From DATCLS01 sp036563805 (GTDB lineage Bacteria; Actinomycetota; Acidimicrobiia; Acidimicrobiales; VFJN01): a stretch of DNA of 43,048 nucleotides. This document shows positions 38,775 to 43,048 of the stretch, piece by piece. The notes under the pieces were generated by a model. That model was given only the letters and a program-made list of their open reading frames with translations. It had not been told where the DNA came from and made no database searches. Position 1 is the first letter of the stretch. Each line of letters begins with the position of its first letter. The DNA is taken from NCBI GenBank assembly GCA_036563805.1, contig DATCLS010000033.1:1-43048 (forward strand), given 5' to 3'. Made by a program: the position numbers and the translations under genes.

Positions 38775-40628
38775 GTGGCGATCGACGCTCCCGCCCGGGC
38801 CTACGCGGTGGCCGACGGCTCCGACGCGGGGGCGGTGTTGGCGTTCTTGGCCGGGCGGCTCGACGTCGTCGCTGACCCGCCCGTCGCCCGCACCGTCACG
38901 GTCTACGACACCGCCGACCGGCGTGTCCGCGACGCCGGCGCCGAGCTGCGACTGGAGCCCGCGGCCGGCGGGCCGGGCGCCGCCGGTGGCCGGGCCGCGC
39001 CGGCCGGACCGGGCCGGGGACGCGGCGACGCCGGGCGCAGCAGCGACGGCCGGGGCGGCAACCGCGGCGCCACCGCCCGCCTCGTGCTGCGCGATCGCCC
39101 GGGCGCCCCGCCGCTCGTCGCCGAGGTGCCCCGGGCCAACCGCTACCTGATCGACGACCTGCCGCCCGGCCCACTGCGCGACCGCCTGGCGCCGGTGCTC
39201 GAGATGCGGGCGCTGCTGCCGCTGGTCCGGCTCACCGTGGAGACGCAGGCGGCGCGGGTGCGCAACCGCGACGAGAAGACCGTCGTCCGACTGGCCCTGA
39301 CGGCGACGACCGCCCACGAGCTGCCCGCCGCGTCCGCGGGCGGCACGGCGATCGCCCGCTTGGGCGTCGGCGCCGCTCGGGACTCCGGGGCCGACGGGCA
39401 CGGCACGGCCGCCCCCGGTGACCCGGCCGACGGGGTTGCCGACGATGCCGGCGCCGACCGGGGCGGCACCGACGGGCCGCGCCGCGGCCCGGTGGCCCTG
39501 ACCCCCCGCGTCGAGGTGGCGGGCGTGCTCGGCTACCCCCGGCCGCTGGCCCGGGTCGAGTCCCTGCTGGCCGACGAGCTGGGGCTCATCGAGGTGACCG
39601 CCGGCCCGGCCGACGAGGCCGTCGCCGCGCTGGGCGGCGACCCGGGCGGCCTGCGGTCGAAGGTCCGGGTCGAGCTCCGGCCCGACCAGCGCACCGACGC
39701 CGCAGCAGCGGCCGTCCTCACCGACCTCGCCGGCATGGTCGAGGCCAACCTGCCGGGCGCGGTCGACGACCTCGACACCGAGTTCCTTCACGCCCTGCGG
39801 GTGGCGGTGCGCCGCAGCCGCTCGGTCCTGCGGGAGCTGAAGCGGGCGTTCCCGCCCGGGCCCCTGGCCGAGCAGCGCGCCGCGCTCCGCTGGATCCAGG
39901 GCATCACCGGGCCGACCCGCGACCTCGACGTCCAGCTCCTGGAGTGGGACGACCTGGTGAGCCGCGTGTCGCCCGACCGGGCGGTCGCCCTCGGGCCGGT
40001 CCACGACCTGGTGACCCGGCACCGGGCCGCCGCCCACCGCCGGCTGAAGCGCCAGCTGACCGGCGGCGAGTACGCCCGGGTGTGGGCGGGGTACCGGGCG
40101 TTCCTGGCCGAGGTGGCCGACCGGGCGGCCGGGGGCGGCAGGCCGGACGCCGACGACGAGGCTCCGGACGCCGCCCGCCCCATCGCCCGGGTGGCGGGCC
40201 GCCGCATCCGCCGGGTCTATGCCCGGATGGTCGAGATGGGCACCACCATCGACGACACCAGCCCGGCCGAGGCGCTCCACAACCTGCGCAAGCGGGGCAA
40301 GGAGCTGCGCTACCTGCTCGAGCTGTTCGGCGGACTGTGGTCTGCGGCGACGGTGAAGCCGATGGTCAAGCGGCTCAAGGGCCTGCAGGACGTCCTCGGC
40401 ACCCACCAGGACCGCGAGGTCCAGGCCGCGAGCCTGCGGGCCCTGGCGCCCGAGCTGGCCGACGTCCTCGGCGGCCCCGACGCCCTGCTGGCGCTCGGCG
40501 TGCTGGTCGAGCGGCTGGAGCAGGAGCAACGGGAGGCCCGGGGCCGGTTCGCCGAGCGCTTCGCCGAGTTCGCGGCCCGCGACCAGCGGGCGCTCGTCGA
40601 CGAGACGTTCCGGGCGGTGCGGGCGTGA
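38775..40628 (+). CDS. CHAD-domain protein (degenerate CYTH N-terminus)
   Basis: 617 aa. Residues about 305-610 are a CHAD helical domain with its conserved basic patches (DTEFLHALRVAVRRSRSVLRELKRAF, GPTRDLDVQLLEW, ALHNLRKRGKELRYLLELFGGLW, GLQDVLGTHQDREV). CHAD domains bind polyphosphate and localise to polyphosphate granules. The N-terminal 290 residues look like a CYTH (triphosphate tunnel) fold with two low-complexity inserts, but the usual ExExK start is missing, so catalysis is unlikely. GTG start six bases after CAGAAT (leaderless). A parA gene follows 76 bp downstream. Confidence 0.85.
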   Translation: MAIDAPARAYAVADGSDAGAVLAFLAGRLDVVADPPVARTVTVYDTADRRVRDAGAELRLEPAAGGPGAAGGRAAPAGPGRGRGDAGRSSDGRGGNRGATARLVLRDRPGAPPLVAEVPRANRYLIDDLPPGPLRDRLAPVLEMRALLPLVRLTVETQAARVRNRDEKTVVRLALTATTAHELPAASAGGTAIARLGVGAARDSGADGHGTAAPGDPADGVADDAGADRGGTDGPRRGPVALTPRVEVAGVLGYPRPLARVESLLADELGLIEVTAGPADEAVAALGGDPGGLRSKVRVELRPDQRTDAAAAAVLTDLAGMVEANLPGAVDDLDTEFLHALRVAVRRSRSVLRELKRAFPPGPLAEQRAALRWIQGITGPTRDLDVQLLEWDDLVSRVSPDRAVALGPVHDLVTRHRAAAHRRLKRQLTGGEYARVWAGYRAFLAEVADRAAGGGRPDADDEAPDAARPIARVAGRRIRRVYARMVEMGTTIDDTSPAEALHNLRKRGKELRYLLELFGGLWSAATVKPMVKRLKGLQDVLGTHQDREVQAASLRALAPELADVLGGPDALLALGVLVERLEQEQREARGRFAERFAEFAARDQRALVDETFRAVRA

Positions 40629-40704
40629 GGGCGCGCCGGCGTGAGGCCGGTCTCGGCGTGACGGCACATCCGGCGGCGGGCGGCACCCGAGCGAGGGGTC
40701 CCGC

Positions 40705-41451
40705 GTGAAGGTCCTGGCCACCTACAACATCAAGGGCGGGGTGGGGAAGACGTCGGCGGCGGTCAACCTGGCCGCCCTGAGCGCCCGCGACGGGCTACGC
40801 ACCCTGTTGTGGGACCTCGACCCCCAGGGGGCGGCGTCGTACCTGTTCCGCATCCGCCCCAAGGTCAAGGGCGGCGGCCGCAAGCTGGTGCGGGGGCGCA
40901 GCGACGTGACCGAGCTGCTGCGGGGCACCGACATCGAGGGCCTCGACCTGCTCCCCGCCGACTTCTCCTACCGGCACATGGACCTGGCGCTCGACGAGAC
41001 GGGCAAGCCGGTCCGGCGGCTGCGCAAGGTGCTGGCCCCCCTGGCCGAGCACTACGACCTGGCCATCCTCGACTGCCCGCCGTCGATCTCGCTGGTGTCG
41101 GAGAGCGTGTTCGACGCGGCCGACGCCCTGCTCGTGCCGCTCATCCCGTCCACACTCACGCTGCGGACGTTCGAGCAGCTGGGCGCGTTCATCGACGAGG
41201 GCGTGAAGCGGCGGCCCCGGATCGTCGCCTTCTTCTCGATGGTCGACCGGCGCAAGCGGCTGCACCGCGAGGTGGTCGAGAGGTTCCCCGACAGCCGCGA
41301 CGACGTCGTCCGCACGGCCATCCCGGCCGCCACCGAGATCGAGCTGATGGGCGTGCGGCGGGCGCCGGTGGTCGTCGAGACCCCCCGGAGCCGGGGCGGC
41401 CGGGCGTACGCCGAGCTGTGGGCCGAGGTGCGGGACCGGGTCGGGGTGTGA
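40705..41451 (+). CDS. ParA/MinD-family ATPase
   Basis: 248 aa. Deviant Walker A KGGVGKTS (with the signature first Lys), switch LWDLDPQGAAS and Walker B LAILDCPPSISLVSESV. The GTG start has GAGGGG six bases upstream. No parB or parS-like site accompanies it, so it is an orphan ParA, the type that positions protein or storage granules instead of chromosomes. It lies right after the CHAD gene; RIRPKVKGGGRKLVRGRSDVTELL is a basic insert that could contact an anionic partner. Confidence 0.9.
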   Translation: MKVLATYNIKGGVGKTSAAVNLAALSARDGLRTLLWDLDPQGAASYLFRIRPKVKGGGRKLVRGRSDVTELLRGTDIEGLDLLPADFSYRHMDLALDETGKPVRRLRKVLAPLAEHYDLAILDCPPSISLVSESVFDAADALLVPLIPSTLTLRTFEQLGAFIDEGVKRRPRIVAFFSMVDRRKRLHREVVERFPDSRDDVVRTAIPAATEIELMGVRRAPVVVETPRSRGGRAYAELWAEVRDRVGV

Positions 41452-41554
41452 CCCGCCTCGGCCGCGGGCGGCGGGGGCGCGCGGCTCTCCGGCCCGGGAC
41501 TGAAACCAGAATCTGGGTGAGGCAGCCGGGCCGCGCCCGCCTACGGTGCTGGAC

Positions 41555-42241
41555 ATGACCCGCATCGTCCTCATCCGCCACGGCGAGGCGCAGACGCACG
41601 TCGATGGCATCGTCGGCGGTGACACGGCCTGCACCGGGCTCTCCGACCTGGGGCGGCGCCAGGCCGCCGCCCTGCGCGACCGCCTGGCCCGCACCGGCGA
41701 GCTGGGCCGGCCCGACGCGCTCTACGCCTCCAACCTCCCCCGGGCCATCGAGACCGCCGAGATCATCGCCCCCGCCCTCGGCGACCCCCCGATCGAGATC
41801 GAGCGGGACGTGCGCGAGTTCGACCCGGGCGAGGCCGACGGCCTGACCTGGGAGGAGTACGAGAAGCGGTTCCCCCGCGACGTGTGGGACGCCTTCCGGT
41901 CGCGCAGCCCGGGCGCCGAGAGCTGGGCCGAGTTCGGGCTCCGGGTCGGGACGGTGCTGCGCCGCCTAGCCGACCGCCACGACGGCGGGACGGTGGTGAT
42001 CGCCTGCCACGGCGGCGTCGTCGAGCAGTCGGTGGTGACGTTCCTCGGCCTCGGCCACCAGGGCGAGCTGGCCACGTTCGAGATCGCCAACACGTCGATC
42101 ACCGAGTGGCTCCGGCCCGACCCGGACGAACCGTGGTGGCGGCCCCCGGGCCTCTGGCGGCTGATCCGGCTCAACGACGCCGCCCACCTGGAGGGGGTCG
42201 GCGGCGGGCCCGGCTCGTCGGGGCCGCCGGTGCGAGCCTAG
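41555..42241 (+). CDS. Histidine phosphatase (phosphoglycerate-mutase superfamily)
   Basis: 228 aa. RHGEA near the start (phospho-histidine motif IVLIRHGEAQTHVDG), the second Arg in LYASNLPRAIETAEIIA, the EFDPGEADGLTWEEYEKRFP general-acid loop and ACHGGVVEQ with the second His. The best-known bacterial relatives are CobC-type alpha-ribazole phosphatases and broad phosphatases; given the cobTSU genes here, the former is possible. The ATG at 41555 follows TACGGT by seven bases (leaderless), preferred over the GTG at 41546. Confidence 0.85.
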   Translation: MTRIVLIRHGEAQTHVDGIVGGDTACTGLSDLGRRQAAALRDRLARTGELGRPDALYASNLPRAIETAEIIAPALGDPPIEIERDVREFDPGEADGLTWEEYEKRFPRDVWDAFRSRSPGAESWAEFGLRVGTVLRRLADRHDGGTVVIACHGGVVEQSVVTFLGLGHQGELATFEIANTSITEWLRPDPDEPWWRPPGLWRLIRLNDAAHLEGVGGGPGSSGPPVRA

Positions 42242-42311
42242 GCGGGCGGGCGTTGCTCGCTCGCCGGCGCCCGGGCGGTCCCGGCCTCAGCCCCGGCGTC
42301 AGCCCGTCGCC

Positions 42312-42743
42312 TCAGCCCGAGGCGCTGGCGCCGTCCTCGGCCCGCTCGAGGTCGAGGGCACACGAGTTCATGCAGTAGCGCAGCCCGGTCGGCTCAGGTC
42401 CGTCGGGAAACACGTGGCCCAGGTGGGCGTCGCACCGGGCGCACCGCACCTCGGTGCGGACCATGCCGTGGCTGGTGTCGGTCAGCGTGACGACGGCGTC
42501 CTCGGAGACCGGCTGCCAGAAGCTGGGCCAGCCCGTGCCCGAGTCGAACTTGGTGTCGGACGAGAACAGCTCGGCGCCGCAGCACACGCACCGGTAGAGC
42601 CCGGGGTCCTTGGTGTCCCAGTAGATGCCGGTGAAGGCGCGCTCGGTGCCGCCCCGGCGGGTGACCTCGAACTGCAGGGGATCGAGGCGCTCGCGCCACT
42701 CCTCGTCGGTCTTGGGAAGGTCGGGTGCGCGGTCGTCGGCCAT
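42312..42743 (-). CDS. msrB: Peptide-methionine (R)-S-oxide reductase
   Basis: 143 aa, normal MsrB length. Zinc ligands C52/C55 (YRCVCC) and C101/C104 (CARC), the family core FDSGTGWPSFWQPV and HLGHVFPDGPEPTGLRYCMNS with the catalytic Cys124. It repairs oxidised methionine in the cytoplasm using thioredoxin. Cys54 and Cys128 are extra. It starts 4 bp after the stop of the preceding gene on the same strand, so they form an operon. Confidence 0.95.
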   Translation of the reverse strand: MADDRAPDLPKTDEEWRERLDPLQFEVTRRGGTERAFTGIYWDTKDPGLYRCVCCGAELFSSDTKFDSGTGWPSFWQPVSEDAVVTLTDTSHGMVRTEVRCARCDAHLGHVFPDGPEPTGLRYCMNSCALDLERAEDGASASG

Positions 42744-42747
42744 GGCA

Positions 42748-43048
42748 TCAGGATGCCAGCGCCGCCACCATCTGCCGCACGACCGGCTCGGGGTCGTGGC
42801 TGGCCACCCGCTCCAGCGACTCGAGGGCGAACGTGGCCTCGGTGCCGTGCGTCCAGGCCTGGAGCATCGCCAGCAGCGAGCAGGTCTCGCCCTCGACCCC
42901 GACGATGACCTCGAAGACGCCGCAGCTGCGGTCGACGTAGCTGATGGAGCCGACGTGGTGGGCGGCGTCGACCAGCGCGGCGAAGGCCACCGGCGGCGCG
43001 GCGGCCAGCAGCAGCGTGTCGGGGGCCGCGATGCGGACCGCCCCGGCC
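42748..43048 (-). CDS. Unknown protein, N-terminus beyond the window edge
   Basis: The frame is open to the right edge, giving the last 99 residues: ...AAAPPVAFAALVDAAHHVGSISYVDRSCGVFEVIVGVEGETCSLLAMLQAWTHGTEATFALESLERVASHDPEPVVRQMVAALAS. I do not recognise the family. A short internal GTG at 42990 could be mistaken for a start, but the frame continues upstream. It ends 4 bp before msrB on the same strand. Confidence 0.6.
   Translation of the reverse strand, partial: AGAVRIAAPDTLLLAAAPPVAFAALVDAAHHVGSISYVDRSCGVFEVIVGVEGETCSLLAMLQAWTHGTEATFALESLERVASHDPEPVVRQMVAALAS

Noticed and set aside
40705..41451. Chromosomal or plasmid partition locus (parAB)
   Set aside because: No parB-like gene and no parS-like repeats accompany the ParA gene.

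Overview
The window is very GC-rich chromosomal DNA from an actinobacterium (Actinomycetota). The evidence is strong G/C third-position bias, GTG starts, many apparently leaderless genes, an Rv2578c-type radical SAM protein, a fused cobalt-chelatase I/D subunit of the Rv2850c type, a LytR-CpsA-Psr protein and an actinobacterial GAF/winged-helix regulator. An Acidimicrobiia-like lineage is a guess; no rRNA or tRNA is present to place it. I see no phage, insertion sequence or CRISPR array; the content is housekeeping and catabolic.

Left part (1-10 kb). A tandem repeat follows a truncated gene end. Next come a radical SAM gene with a LexA-box-like palindrome in its promoter, then an LmrA/YxaF-like TetR regulator divergent from a GNAT acetyltransferase gene. 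The GNAT gene is translationally coupled to a separate cyclic-nucleotide-binding-fold gene; this may be a split version of a cAMP-controlled lysine acetyltransferase. A TetR/di-iron-oxygenase operon, a phytanoyl-CoA-dioxygenase-like gene, an FhuF-like iron reductase, a PEBP-family protein and an orphan hypX follow.

Vitamin B12 genes occupy three blocks. Block one is a cobalamin riboswitch (15.7-15.86 kb) leading into cobN and a fused AAA/VWA chelatase subunit. Block two is cobO, divergent from an NADPH-FMN reductase gene that could supply the cobalt reduction step. Block three (30.7-36.1 kb) is cobU-cobS-cbiB-cobC-cobT for lower-ligand and nucleotide-loop assembly, with no riboswitch that I can see. 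Corrin-ring genes are absent from the window. A low-molecular-weight phosphatase beside cobU and a histidine phosphatase at 41.6 kb are candidates for the missing alpha-ribazole phosphatase.

Middle part (17-30 kb). The order is a YceI/MarR divergent pair, a GAF regulator with its probable operator, a sigma-factor-like protein, menB with an aldo/keto reductase, and a flavodoxin with a TauA/NMT1-like lipoprotein. The homogentisate pathway comes next: iclR-type regulator, hmgA, a conserved unknown, a small coupled ORF, and fahA. An LCP cell-wall ligase follows on the other strand.

Right part (36-43 kb). It holds a fructosamine-kinase-like protein, a secreted SGNH hydrolase, a CHAD-domain protein followed by a ParA ATPase (a possible polyphosphate-granule positioning pair), a histidine phosphatase, msrB, and a gene running off the right edge.

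Three themes recur. Many genes carry a TANNNT-like -10 element 6-8 bases before the start codon, as expected for leaderless mRNAs. Several normally compact enzymes and regulators have grown low-complexity Pro/Gly/Ala segments, including an IclR whose DNA-binding domain is split by about 80 residues. Perfect hairpins mark several gene ends.
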